A stretch of 64,000 nt of DNA from Unio delphinus. Lineage: Eukaryota; Mollusca; Bivalvia; Unionida; Unionidae. The stretch is from assembly GCA_029339505.1 (NCBI GenBank), contig JAQISU010000123.1, positions 3,208,501 to 3,272,500 of the forward strand, written 5' to 3'. A program made the translations under genes and the position numbers. Of the stretch, positions 40,228-53,000 are shown piece by piece; position 1 is the stretch's first letter; every line of letters begins with the position of its first letter. Below the pieces are notes generated by a model. That model ran no database searches, had not been told where the DNA came from, and saw only the letters and a list, made by a program, of their open reading frames with translations.

Positions 40228-40877
40228 CTAACCGAATATTTTATCAAGTCCGATGTGATATCTTGATCTAGGATTATACAAATTTATCGTTACAAATCCA
40301 TGTGGGATTGACTGAGCGTGACTAAACAAACTTTTAAAGAGATTATAATCCATATCACCGCCGCACCAAGTTTGTCAAATATTTCGTAGCGTATGTGTAT
40401 CAACTCCATTAAATACAGCAAGAATATTACAGTTATCTCTGATCACTTTTGGTATTTGAGTGACATATATCACGTCAGTGTTTTTATGCCTGCCTCTGGA
40501 AAATATCCTTGCAGGATTTTTTTGATTGTCTAACATCACATCATCATATACGACTAAATTGGTAATACTTCTATCAATATCATCAATGCTCGGTGCTTCT
40601 TCAATATCGGTTATAAACTCAATAATACCCTCGCCGGTGATTTCTGCTGTCCTTTCGTTGTAATCCTTTAACACTTCGTAGCATCGCTGATCGTCTACAC
40701 TCGGGCTACTAAATACAACTTGTCCCATTTCATCCATCTCGTTATTAAATTAAGTAGCAGTTGTGTCTTGCCACTTCCAGATGGTCCGATTATAATCATG
40801 CGAATAGAATTCGGTAGCGCTGCATGATGTTTAACTGGTTATCGTGTTTTTGTCGCCGAAAAATCAATTACATTCAT
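40228..40877 (-). pseudogene. A32-like packaging ATPase of element 2, broken
   Basis: Start at 40877 (MNVIDFSATK). A stop occurs about 12 codons in, Walker A GPSGSGKT remains, a frameshift falls near 40738, then the Walker B LVVYDDVM and GRHKNTDVIYVTQ blocks are intact. It diverges from element 1 at the C-terminus. Confidence 0.85.
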
Positions 40878-40894
40878 GCTATTATAAATATATT

Positions 40895-41406
40895 ATGGAT
40901 CTATATTGTGTGAAATGTAAGAAACGTACTGGCACAGATGACTTCACGACGATTGCAACTAAAAATAACAGATCAGCACTTGCTGGTAAGTGTGTACAAT
41001 GTAGCACAAAGAAATTTAGATTTGTTTGTAAGGATTTAAAAAAATACGATGAGGTGATATTGCAGCCAAGTTAGTAAAATTACCGGGAACAACATCGGCA
41101 AAATATCCGGGAGAAAAACATCTTCCAGGATATAGTTATTGTGGACCCGGGACAAGACTCGATATCAGACTCGATGATCAAAACCAACCCCGACCTGGTG
41201 AAAACCCAATAAACGTTATTGATAAGGCGTGTCGTGCTCATGATGTTGCTTATAAAAGCAGTAATCTGCAGCATAGACATATCGCAGATGTGAAGTTAAT
41301 TCATGCGTTGAATTCTATCACTGATACATCCTTCAAAGAAAGTTTAGCTTCATGGCTGATAAAATCAGCGATGAAAGATAAATTAATGATGGGTGCTGGT
41401 AATTAA
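40895..41406 (+). pseudogene. DUF5679-like zinc ribbon and PLA2 protein of element 2, degraded junction
   Basis: Zinc ribbon (CVKCKKRT, CVQCSTKKFRF) in one frame to TAG 41072-41074 and the PLA2 domain (YCGPGT, HDVAY) in the -1 frame to 41406. The junction heptamer is altered (A-run followed by T) and the -1 frame meets a TGA just after it, so the frameshifted product could not be made. The offset between frames is nevertheless the same as in the other copies. Confidence 0.8.
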
Positions 41407-41413
41407 TAACAAC

Positions 41414-42356
41414 ATGGAATCTATTTATTATTCTCCAAAAGGATACTGGAGGGGTAAAGCAGCAATCAGTAAACTCGCTAGCGCCGCAAAGATGAAAAAT
41501 ACCACTGCAGCGGATTGGTTATCCAAACAGGCGATATGGCAAATTTATCTACCACCGCCTAAACAAATTAACTACTCAAATTTTGATGTCAGCGTCCCTA
41601 ATGAGGTTCATCAGGCTAATATATTATTTCTGCCGCATGATGGTTTTTTCAAGCATGCGCTAACCGTAGTTGATATTGCGAGTCGATACAAACAAGCAGA
41701 GCCGCGAAAAACAAAATCATCAACTGAAGTAGTTCTGCATTTGAAAGGATTTATCGTAAGGGTCCTCTGCACTGTCCAAATCTATTACAAGTTGATCCTG
41801 GCAAGGAATTTCAGGGTGTAGTGTTATCAACAATTAAGCATCATAATGTCACCATCAGACGAGGACATACTGTACTACATCGCGATCAAGCAATTGTTGA
41901 ATCATTTAATCGGACACATGCTTAGCGGTTATTTGGATATCAATACGCGAAGGAATTTATTCAGGATAAACGATCTCGTGAATGGGTCAAGAGATTACCA
42001 GGCGTAATTACCGCGCTAAATAATGAGATTACTCGAACAATCAACATGAAACCTAATAACGCTATTAAAAAGAAGTATATACCCGTAAAACCACAAAATG
42101 ATTTTTCAAAACAATCAATGCTCGGTAATGTCACTGTAAGATATTTATATGAACCAGGAGAGCTTGAAGGTGGCACAAAAAGAGCAACTGATCCTATTTG
42201 GAGTGTCACTACGTATAAAATATCTAGTATACGAGATCTACGGGTAGACCAGCAATCTATAAATTGGATTCAACTGCTCCTCAGTTTGGGTTTACTTGTG
42301 AACAACTACGAGTGATACCCGAGGATACTCAATTACTGCCGCGTGGTCTTAGCTAG
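41414..42356 (+). pseudogene. Integrase of element 2, broken
   Basis: Starts MESIYYSPKGYW. A 1-nt loss near 41728, a stop within the region after the third catalytic block (near 41925) and a further frameshift near 42232 inactivate it. The third acidic block is also changed (VESFN, Glu retained). Confidence 0.88.
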
Positions 42357-45300
42357 CACATCTGCGTCTGTTGCACTCAAGACAAATCAGCATCACATTA
42401 TCTCTGGTATGACCAATACTGCTATTCTTTCTGTCTGCGGTAAATTGTCGAGAGTCCTTATCCGAGCAACACCAATTCATTATACAATTGCAACTCGCGC
42501 ATTGATTATTCTGTTGTTGTTTCAGTGTAATTATTAATTCAACGTCAATGTCAAATTCTCTATTATTTTTTTTTTATCCTGTTGTTTATAACCAGAGAGT
42601 TTTTTTCTGATTATATCATTGTTGACAATATCACTTATTGTAGTATCATTAGCATCTAAAACAACTCCTCGAAGCTGATTTATTTTTTGTACTCTGGACA
42701 CCGCAAGATAAACTAAATTCGACCACTCGATGTCATTATCTATGATCCAAACAATTGTATCGGATATTGTTAATCCTTGCGAAGAATGTATTGTCGCTGC
42801 GTAAGCTAGCGTCCATGGGGATTTATCAGCGCGCAATGCATCTTCGACGACATTGGTATCAACTAACACAATATCATTTAACACTAAAATCTGCTTCTCT
42901 ATCACTCCAGGAATATCAACTTCAATATTCTGTTTTCGTGTATCCTTGGGTCTATAACACAATGGCACTGGAAGTGTTGAAAAGTTTTCTTTATGCATGC
43001 TAAATAACTTCATCTGAAGTGTATCTATGACTATCTTTCTACTTGGCACTATCTAAACGTTTGGTCTCCACGCTTCACAAAAATCATTTAATGGGGTTTC
43101 CGAAATTATTTCACGCGCTATTTCACAATGGATTCTATCAGGTTGTAATCTAATTAGTTTATTGAACTCGCGTAATTGTTCATCAAGTGCTCTATGATCT
43201 GTATTAATTTCTTCATGATAGTCTACAAAATTCTTTAGCCAATTATGTGGAGACGAATCGACAAATGGTTATGGTTGACCATGATCTCCACACATTATCA
43301 CTTATGTATTCGCTAGCAATAACCAATCAAGAAACTTTTGTAATACATCTAACGACAAAGTGCATATCTCATCCCAAATCATGACTTCAGGAATAAATTT
43401 CTCGCCCATTCGATCAGGAGTCCATTCGTCACCATTCCATCGAAAAAACTGTGATAAGTGCAAGCATTAATTCCTCGTTGTTTCATCTCTCTTACAAGTC
43501 TATTGGTCGGTGTTAGCACAATCATGTTTGATTTCACTCGAAATAATTCAATCGCACGAGTCGTCTTCCCTTACGTACCACAGCCGTTTAAGTAAATGGT
43601 TTTATATCTACATATTGGATCAGATATCAAGTAATTGTTTTCAATCGTAAGATCTGCTGATTTGGAATAATCACACGGTATTTCCTTTTTAATTCTCCAT
43701 GATCCCCAACTCTCGTTGGAATTTGTAAATTTAGCCACTGCTTCGCTGTGTTTCACGTTTATATAAAATGAATCAGTGGCGACTCTAACCGCGGTGTCAG
43801 GAAATATATTTATCATTGAAAATAAATTAATAGAAGCATAAGCCAGCATAGACGCCCTCAAATGTGTATACTGATGATTGTATCCATCGTTGTAAGTAAC
43901 AATTGTACCCAATTTGGTTCCATCGGACAAGAAGGAGTCTTTACGATTTACATATATATCTTTAGATGTTGCATCTGCGATTATAAAATCGTATTCAACA
44001 CTATCTATAATCAACCGTGAAGAATGTCGTTTATGGTCGTATTTTCCACCATGAGTAAATTTACCAATTATTCTTCTACCGAGATCTTTTGCTTGTTTAT
44101 TTCTAACTTTAAATATCAGTTTGGACCATTTCACGATATATTCTTCGTCGAGATCGGGGAATTGTTTTTTGTTTTCGCTGATTATACTATCTAGACTATC
44201 GCGTTGTGGTAACCAGACCTCAGTCTGCGCTCGATATGATATAATCGCTTCACTGATGATCAGCGATATCAACATTTTATAATCAATCATATACCGTAAT
44301 AACACTATTGGCATCCAGTGTTTTTTCAGATATATGTCTACCAATCCAAGCATAACAACACGAATGAAGTCCTTCAGCGGTTTCAAATGATACCACACGA
44401 GCGAATCCAGTTAAATCAAAATTGGGTAATGGTCCATTAATCGCAACACGGGTCATTTCATGTGTGGGATGTCCAAATCGTTTAAAGTACTTAGCACATT
44501 CTCCGTACCAGAGAAAACTCGCGGGATAACACGCAATCATATCAACCTAAATAATAGTTTTAGGTTCATATTTTGAATTCCATAATCCTCCATGATTGTA
44601 ATCAACGCAGCTTGATTTGATATCTGATAGAAATTCTGCGCGTGTTGGTTTCCACGTGTTTTTCTTTCTGGCAAAATGAGCTGCAACTGACGGAATTGTA
44701 AAACAATTCGTTAATAATTGTTCAACGTGTTCTGTTGAAAAACCACTAGCTAGTTTTTTCATCTCGTTGTGGAGGGCTTCCGTGCGGTATAATTCGCCTT
44801 TTGGTCTTGCAAATTGATCGAATTTACCCTCTTCGTTTTCAAAACTGTGAAGTAACCACACTGACACAGGATCTTTTTAACTTAACTCGTAAATAAAATC
44901 AAATAATTTCTTTTCAGAGAATTCTAGGGAGAACTCCGCGGGTAGATATTTTATTGTTCTATCTCGCAGAAATATTGTTACTGCAGGTGTCCATGCATGT
45001 TCATTATGGTCAATAATTTTGATTGGGAATCCTCTTGATTATATTTCGGTTCGTATAATACCTCTCCTGTTATCGTCATTATGGTTATTGGAAATTTTAG
45101 TATTCGTTCTAGTTCTGCCACATTTATAATCGTTGCTCCATTGTCCTTTATCGTTAGTCCCCATTCATTTATTTTTTTTTCGTCTTAAATCCGTCAATTT
45201 GTTTCCACGCAACGCATTTGTAAAATGCTCAATTATTCGTTCTGCTACAGAATTCAACGATGACAATTTCATTGGTTTCAATTTTTCAATACTCGGTTTA

Positions 45301-45760
45301 TAATTTAACGAATATATCCCATAAACAACTGCTGTTACAGGATAAGACCTCTCGTAGTATAATTTGTCAATTCCAGTCAGAATTACTGGTTGGAATCATG
45401 ACTCACAGTGACCGTTCTCTTATCTTTTAAGATTGATTCAAATTTGTCGCGTATAATCCAGTCTCCTGTTTCTGAACGGATAATGAATTTCACTCTAAAA
45501 AAAATACTTTTTCTGGTCAAGATGTGAGATTATCACTACTGCTCTTTTGTCGTTCATGGTAGCATCAACACTACCATCAATTCGAAATGTTGACCAACAG
45601 ATGCTCCATCGCGCTTGAATTCATTAAAACAATCACGGATTTTACTTATCATGCTTCTATCACTTATTAGACCCTTTGGTACATCTACGGAGACTCTATC
45701 GAGATTGAATTTAACATTTTTTCAAGGTGTAATTTTTGATAATCTCTCGAACTCCTCCAT
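42349..45760 (-). pseudogene. PolB - helicase - HNH polyprotein of element 2, broken
   Basis: Starts MEEFERLSK with only one N-terminal repeat. Many lesions: frameshifts and stops near 45720, 45510, 45180, 44877, 44547, 44300, 43575, 43450 and 43055. Motif C region (ATDSFYI, near 43770) is present. The A-run region that is broken in the other copies (near 44660) is continuous here. Confidence 0.88.
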
Positions 45761-45821
45761 ATTATAATTAAAACAAGTATTTAAATAAGAAAATTATTAT
45801 ATAATCAATCATTGCAAATGG

Positions 45822-46076
45822 TTGATGATAGGATCAGTAACCGCATGTAACAAATCATGCAGAAATGAATTCTGTGGATATCGTTTACAAAGCGTTCGTC
45901 GCGGAAGTTTTGGGCCACTCCCTTGTCTCCGATGTAGGGTAGGTGTGAGAGGAAAATCGCAGTTGTGTCTCAGTTGTGGTGGTAAACGATACAGGGAACT
46001 AAAGCGCTATTATGATAAACGAATTAATAATTTCATCAAATACTCTGTCCCTGACAGAGTCAGCGTCCTTGACTAG
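45822..46076 (+). pseudogene. Small zinc protein of element 2, start lost
   Basis: The cysteine pattern CNKSC, PCLRCR, CLSCGGKRY is kept, but the usual start codon region (near 45785) is changed and the frame begins only at an internal Met. The acidic tail is shortened. Confidence 0.7.
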
Positions 46077-46171
46077 GTCATAAGAACGCCTCAAGACTAC
46101 ATTGTAAGATTTCCAAATAATGTAATATTTAAACCAAATAATGAATTAGACAAATAGTATTTAATATATAA

Positions 46172-46625
46172 ATGAACCAAGAATTTCAACCGCATCCCGT
46201 GATCAGCAATCATGAAGCGTCTCGTGACGGTGTTGTCAGACACTGCAGACTGAAGCAACCAGTTGATGTTGACAATGGTATGGGGTATTTGATATTTAAT
46301 GCTGGAAAGAAAAAATATCTTAATCACAGAATCTCATGCGAGTGTTTCCATGGATTTTGATCAAGGATGGTTTTCTTATTGATCATATTGATTCCAATCC
46401 TCAAAAAAAAAAAACAAATTGGATAATTTACGAGCTGTTACACAAAGTGAGAATATTGCATCTGTGAAAACTGGTACATATAAATCAATTGGGGAAGGGA
46501 CCTGTAAAATTATTTAATACAGATAATAACGAGCAAATAGTATTCCAATCAATGAATGAATCCGGTAGGTATTTCGATATTTGCGAACCCTCAGTACGAA
46601 AAGTAGCAGAAGGGGTATATCCTCG
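46172..46625 (+). pseudogene. HNH endonuclease of element 2, 3' end lost
   Basis: Homologous to 54486-54977 until KVAEGVY at about 46620, where similarity stops. Frame breaks occur near 46357, 46405 (a run of A) and 46480. This is the last recognisable left-half sequence of element 2. Confidence 0.8.
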
Positions 46626-48426
46626 TGCGGGCATGTGTATGGCTTATGAAAGAGTTATAGATCTCAATGGGTTTTTCCCTATTATTCCATTGGTTGGTTT
46701 TGACTGTTATGAATCTCAATGGAGATAATCAATTATCTATTTTGTAAGAAAACGAATCAAATATGTAGTATTTATAAACAATTGCATTCTTTTTTTTTTT
46801 TTTTGGTGCTTATTCAAGTATTCGGTTCTGATTAAAAGCTGTCAATAATCATTACTAAGTACACGAAAGATATATAGATCACACACCTCTTTATTGACTT
46901 TTACTAATTTGTATTAACTTACATATATCAGCCAAAATGTCTCTCTATATTATTGGGCTTTTAAGCGAACCTCAAGTTATGAAACCAATCATAAATCACA
47001 CCGTCACTTGGTGTGAATGTTTTCACATTCAAACCAGGTTGATTTTGTAGGTTTATTATTGGATTCATGCTTGAGCGCAGAACCGCCCGTCATTATCATC
47101 CATTGTCATACAATTGTCATTTTATACATCATTTCATTCTATAATCCATTGTTATATGTTGTATTGTCTTGTGCTGTCCTCTATAATCCATTGTTATGTG
47201 CTGTCCTCTATAATCCATTGTTATATGTTGTATTGTGTAGTGACGTCCATTCACTAAACATATCTTCTTGGGGTTCTAATCCGCTATTTAGCGAGTTAGA
47301 TCCCCTCTTCGACACTATGTTTCGTGGTACCTCTGGGCCCAGTCAGATGTGAATAACACCTGAGGGGTTCCTACGGGATGAGTTGTCTTATATATAAAAC
47401 CTCTGGGTCTCTCCGATTTGAATAACACCTGAGAGGATCCAAATGGGGTTTTCATCATCATATATCTCTAGGCGTGGTAAGATGAATTAACAACTTAACA
47501 CGAACAGAGTGTTATAAAGAGATAAAAAATATAAAAATGCTTATCCGCCAAACTGAAAATTCTCCGCTCCGGTGGCTTAGTGGTTAGAGCGTTCGCCGCG
47601 GAAGCGGGAGGTCGTGGGTTCTATCTCCGGTCGAGTCATACCAACGACTTACAAAAGTGGTACTAACAGCTGCCTCGCTTGACGCTCAGCATTAAGAGGT
47701 TAGTGTTAGGACTGGTCGGCCTGGTGTCAGGAGAATGTGACTGGGTGGGACATCATGCTACATGTCCGCGGCATGATGCCTCAGTGCTAGACATCACTAT
47801 AAACTGCCTCACAGCAGACATCGTAGCGATATGACTGAAAAATAGTTATAGCTACGTTAAAAATCCTAATCAAACAAACAAACAAACGAAAATTCTCCCC
47901 TTGGTAGCCTCAATGCAGTAAACACATGAATAATACACAGGTATGGCACTTAATACTCACCTAACAGGTATGCGCGCTTACTCAACGAGAACAAAATTTG
48001 TAAAGACAGGTAATGTATTGTATTTTTTTTTGCATGGTGATTTTTGTAAATTGATTTTTAGTCATTTTTGTGATTTTTTTTGGGGAGGGGGGGGTTGTGG
48101 TGTTTTTATGCAATTTGAACCACAAAAATCTGATTATGTTACGGAGAAACAATCATACCATGAAATTACCACATCATATAAAGAACACCTCTATGATATA
48201 AAAGAGTCATCACTGCCGGGTAGTTATTTTAATTTTGTTGATCGGGATTCCACCTTTTGGAGATTTAAGGTTGGACAGACAACATAATCAATTACATATA
48301 TAAATATGTATCATAACAAAATTATTGAATAATTTAGAGAGATCAATCAAGAACACAGTCAACAACTACAACGACTACAATAGGCTTTCAATGAGTCTAG
48401 TCGGAGTGAAATCATTAAACGAATTG
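46626..48426. other. Filler between elements 2 and 3
   Basis: Not homologous to any of the three elements. It contains a short tandem motif TCTATAATCCATTGTTATAT (about 47128-47230), a SINE (47564-47889) and an open stretch (47943-48287, about 114 codons, with a glycine run from a G tract) of unknown nature. It replaces the late genes of element 2 and the left end of element 3. Confidence 0.6.
47564..47889 (+). mobile_element. tRNA-derived SINE (copy B)
   Basis: Starts CCGCTCCGGTGGCTTAGTGG (A-box), has GTGGGTTCTATCTCC at the B-box, a conserved body and a CAAA tail. Same family as 23271-23596. Confidence 0.85.
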
Positions 48427-48597
48427 AATATCCCACTTCATCCATCTTATTATTAAATTGAGTAACAATTGCGTATTACCGGATCCAGATGGCCCGATTA
48501 TAATCATCCGGATAGAGTTTGGTAGCGCTGCATGATGATTAATTGGTTCTCTTGTTTTAGTCGCCGAAAAATCAATTATATCCATATCTCTATACAT
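48427..48597 (-). pseudogene. Packaging ATPase of element 3, truncated
   Basis: Only the first ~57 codons remain. The P-loop reads GPSGSGNT, with the invariant lysine replaced, so even the remnant is defective. Divergent from the zinc-ribbon gene with 5 bp between starts. Confidence 0.85.
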
Positions 48598-48602
48598 AAA
48601 TT

Positions 48603-49141
48603 ATGGATCTATATTGTGTGAAGTGTAAAACGCGTACTAGCACAAATGATGTGACGACGGTTACAACTAAAAATAACAGATCAGCACTTACTGGTAGATG
48701 TGCAACATGTGGTACAAAAAAATTTAGATTTGTTTCTACAAAATCAAAGATTTTACAATTCGGAGATGTTTTAAAAAAAAACGAGGAGGTAATATCGCAG
48801 CCAAATTGGCAAAGCTCCCTGGAACCCCATGGGCAAAGTACCCCGGAGAAAAGCACCTTCCAGGATATAGCTACTGTGGACCGGGAACCAGACTTGATAT
48901 CAGACTCAATGATCAAAATCAGTCCCGACCCGGTGAAGAACCAATAAACGCCATTGATAAGGCCTATCACCTTCATGATGTTGCTTATAAAAGCAGCAAT
49001 CTGCAACACAGGCATCTAGCAGATGTGAAATTAATTCATGCGTTAAATGCTATTCCTGATAAATCCTTCAAAGAAAAATTGGCTTCCTTTTTAATAAAAT
49101 CGGCTATGAAAAGTAAATTGATGTTAGGTGCTGGTAATTAA
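48603..49141 (+). CDS. DUF5679-like zinc ribbon joined by -1 frameshift to PLA2 domain (element 3)
   Basis: Zinc ribbon CVKCKTRT/CATCGTKKFRF in zero frame from 48603; PLA2 domain in the -1 frame to TAA 49139-49141 with calcium loop YCGPGT and catalytic LHDVAY. A cysteine before the catalytic His in element 1 is Tyr here (DKAYHLHD). The frames join at A_AAA_AAC (48776-48782). The zero frame stays open far beyond the junction here (to 48947). Expected to be a minor virion protein. Confidence 0.75.
48776..48782 (+). promoter_or_regulatory. Candidate -1 ribosomal frameshift site A_AAA_AAC
   Basis: Identical in sequence and phase to 7065-7071, at the same codon position of the gene. Confidence 0.65.
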
Positions 49142-49145
49142 TAAT

Positions 49146-50090
49146 ATGGAATCAAATTATTATTCCCCAAGAGGATACTGGAGGGGTAAATCAGCAGTCC
49201 ATAAACTCGCTAGCGCTGCAAAAGTGAAAAAAACCACTGCGGCTAATTGGTTATCCAAACAGGCACTATGGCAAATTTATCTACCACCGCCTAAACAAAT
49301 TCAATTCTCGCATTTTGATGTGACCGCTCCTAATGAAGTTCATCAGGCTGATATATTATTTCTGCCACATGATCGTGGTTACAAATACGCTTTAACCGTA
49401 GTTGATATTGCAAGTCGATACAAAGAAGCAGAACCGTTAAAAACAAAATCAGCCACTGAAGTCGCTTCTGCATTTGAAAGGATTTATCGACGAGGTCCTC
49501 TGCACTGGCCAAATCTATTGCAGGTTGATCCTGGCAAGGAATTTCAGGGTGCAGTGTTATCTACAATGAAACATCATAATGTCACCATACGACGAGGGCA
49601 TACTGCGCTACATCGCGATCAGGCCATTGTAGAACGATTTAATCGGACGATTGCTGAGCGGTTATTTGGATATCAATACGCAAAAGAATTCATTCAAGAA
49701 AAAAGATCCCGTGAATGGGTTAAAAGATTACCATCTGTGATTACTGCACTGAATAACGAGATTACTAGAACAATCAACATGAAACCTATCAACGCGATTA
49801 AAAAGAAGTCAATACCCGTACAACCACAAAAAGATTTCAAAGAACCAATTCTTGGTAGTAATGTCATTGTGAGGTACTTATACGAACCAGGAGAGCTTGA
49901 AGGGGGTAGAAAAAGGGCTACTGATCCTATTTGGAGCGTCACTACGCATAAGATATCTAGTATAACACGATCAACTGGTAGACCTCCAGTCTATAAACTG
50001 GATTCAACTGCCCCTCAGCGGGGTTTTACTCGACAACAACTACAAGTGATTCCCGAGGATACTCAATTGCCACCGCATGGTCTTAACTAG
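49146..50090 (+). CDS. Retroviral-type (Polinton) DDE integrase, intact
   Basis: 314 residues from MESNYYSPRG. The rve core has Asp69 (HQADILF), Asp128 (LQVDPGKEF) and Glu163 (AIVERFNRT), spacing D-59-D-35-E. The N-terminal helix-turn-helix-like region (SKQALWQIYLPPPKQ) and a C-terminal SH3/chromo-like domain (VRYLYEPGELEGG, ITRSTGRPPVYKL) complete a Polinton integrase that would insert linear viral DNA into host chromosomes. The start was taken at the Met conserved in all copies, 4 nt after the PLA2 stop. Convergent with, and overlapping by 8 nt, the polymerase gene. Confidence 0.93.
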   Translation: MESNYYSPRGYWRGKSAVHKLASAAKVKKTTAANWLSKQALWQIYLPPPKQIQFSHFDVTAPNEVHQADILFLPHDRGYKYALTVVDIASRYKEAEPLKTKSATEVASAFERIYRRGPLHWPNLLQVDPGKEFQGAVLSTMKHHNVTIRRGHTALHRDQAIVERFNRTIAERLFGYQYAKEFIQEKRSREWVKRLPSVITALNNEITRTINMKPINAIKKKSIPVQPQKDFKEPILGSNVIVRYLYEPGELEGGRKRATDPIWSVTTHKISSITRSTGRPPVYKLDSTAPQRGFTRQQLQVIPEDTQLPPHGLN

Positions 50091-53000
50091 CACCGTTGCG
50101 TCTATTGCACTCAAGACAAGTCAACATCACATTATTTCTGACATGACCGAGATTGTTATTTTTTCTGTCTACGGTGAATTGGCGAGGATCCTTATCCGAA
50201 TACTGCCAATGCATTATACAATTGCAACTCGCGCAGTGATTATTCTGTTGTTGTTTCAGCGTAATTATTAATTTAGCATCAATATCAAATTCTCGTTGGG
50301 TTTTTTTGTCCTGTTGTTTGTAACCGGAGATTTTTTTATTAATGATGCTAACATCAATATCACTTATTGTTGTGTCATTATCATCACCAATGATTTCATC
50401 ATCGAGGACAACTCTTCGAAGTTGATTTATGTTTCGTACTCTGGATACTGCGAGATAGACTAAATTCGACCATTCGATGTGATTATCCACCATCCAAACA
50501 ATTGTATTCGATATAGTCAATCCCTGTGAAGAGTGTATTGTTGCTGCGTATCCTAGCGTCCACGGGGATTTATTGGCACGCAATGCATCTTCAACGACAT
50601 TGATATCAACCAGCACAATATCATTTAATACGAGAATTTGTTTTTCACTCTGTCCTGGAATATCAACTTCAATATTCTGTTTTCGTGTATCCGATGGCCT
50701 ATAACAAAGGGGTACTGGAAGCGTTGCAAATTTTTCTTTATGCAATTCAAATAACTTCATTTGAAGTGTGTCCCTGACTATTTTTCTACTTGCAATTATC
50801 AAATCATTTGGTCTCCATGTTTCCCAGAAATCATTCATTGGAGTTTCTGAAATCACTTCACGCGCTATTTCGCATTGGATTCTATCCGGTTGTAATCTAA
50901 TTAGTTTCTTAAATTCTCGTAATCGTTCATCAAGTGATCTATAATCAGTGGTGATTTCTTCATAATAGTCTACAAAACCCTTTAGCCATTCATGTGGAGA
51001 TGCACCGACAAATGGTGGTGGTTGGCCGTGATCACCGCACATAACGACTTTTGTGTTTTTGTTTAACAACCACTCAAGAAATGTTTTTAATACATCTAAT
51101 GACACTGTGCATATTTCATCCCAAATTAAGATTTCAGGAATGAATTTATCACCCATACGCTCAGGAGTCCATTTGTCACCCTTCCATCGAAAGAAACTAT
51201 GGTAAGTACAAGCATTTACCCCTCGCTGTATCATCTCTCTGGCGCGTCTGTGAGTCGGTGTTAGTACAATCATGTTAGAAACGCTAGCGTTTCCACGACG
51301 AAATAATTCAATTGCACGAGTTGTCTTTCCTGACCCACCACAACCGTTTAAATAAACTGTCTTGTATCTACATACTGGATCAGATACCGGTGGTGCATTA
51401 GAAAGTTCTGATTGAATTTCAATACGGTTACAACAAAGATATTTATCATCCATGGCAACGTCTGCGGATTCACAATACTCATGTAGCATCTCCTTTTTAA
51501 ATCGCCAACGCCCCCAATTTTCTTCGGGATCTGTGAATGCCGCTACAGCTGATTTGTACTTATTGTGTATATACATCGAATCAGTGGCCACTCTAACCGC
51601 GGTATTAGGAAATCTATTTATCATCGAAAATAGATTAATAGAAGCATAGGCTAACATTGAACTTCTCAAATGTGTGTACTGGGAATTATATCCATCACAG
51701 TAGGTAACAACCGTACCTAATTTCTCACCATTGGATAGAAAAGCATCCTTACGGGATACAAGTTTTCCCTGTTTCATTAAATCCGCTACAATAAAATCGT
51801 ATTCAGCGACATCTATGATCAACCGCGAAGAGTATTTTGCGTTGTCGTATCGTCCACCCTGGGTAAATTTACCGATTATTCTTCTTCCGAGATCTTTTGC
51901 TTGTTCTTTTTTAATTTCAAATAACTTCTTAGACCAATTTATGATTTCTTCTTTACTGAAATCTGGAAACTGTTTTCGTAGTTCGTTGATTATTCTATCT
52001 AGATCGGGTTGTGGTAGCCAAACTTCTTTCTGAGCTCGATAGCATATAATAGCCTCGGAAACAATCAACGATATTAGCATACCACAATCAATCATATATC
52101 TCAATAGCACTATTGGCATCCAGTGTTTTTCAAATAGGTGTCTACCGAGCCAAACATAACTACACGGATGTAATCCTGACGCTAATTCAAATGATATCAC
52201 ACGAGCGAATCCGGTTAAATCAAAATCGGGCAATGGTCCATTAATCGCAACACGAGTCATTTCATGCGTGGGGTGTCCAAATCGTTTGAAGTACTCAGCA
52301 CATTCCCCATATCCGAGAAAACTTCCGGGATAACACGCGGATATATCAATTGAAATCATACCATCACGTGAGTATTTCGTATTCCACAGTCCTCCATGAC
52401 CAAATTCGACGCAACTCAATTTAACATCCTCGAGAAAATCACTTCGTGTTGGACGCCATGAGTTTTTTCTCTTGCGAAGTGAGCTACCACTGATGGAATA
52501 GTAAAACTATCCGTGAGTAGTTTTTCATGGGAATTCTCCGGTGAAAAATCACTAGCGATTTTTCTCATTCTGTTATCTAATTCTTCAATGCGATATAATT
52601 CACCATTTGGTTTTACAAATTGATCGAATTCTTCATCACTTCTAAGTAACCACACTGACACAGGATCATCTTTACACAACGCATGAATAGCATCGAATAA
52701 TTTCTTTTCATAGAAAACATCCCCGACGAACTCCTTGTGGATATATCTCACGGTTCGTTCTCGTGGAAATACTGTTACCGCAGGTGTCCACGCGTGTTTG
52801 TTATGATCAATAATCTGTATTGGGGCTCCTCGCGATTGATATTTCGGTTCGTATAATACTTCTCCGGTTATTGTTGTTACTGATATTGGGAATTTTAATG
52901 ATGCTTCTAATTTAGCTATATCAGAAATCTTTGCACCATGCTGTTTCACTGTCAGTTCCCACTCGGTTATTTTCCTACGTCGCAGATCAGTTAGTTTATT

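Noticed and set aside
47564..47640. Possible functional tRNA gene
   Set aside because: It is the head of a 326-bp SINE with a second copy at 23271-23596.
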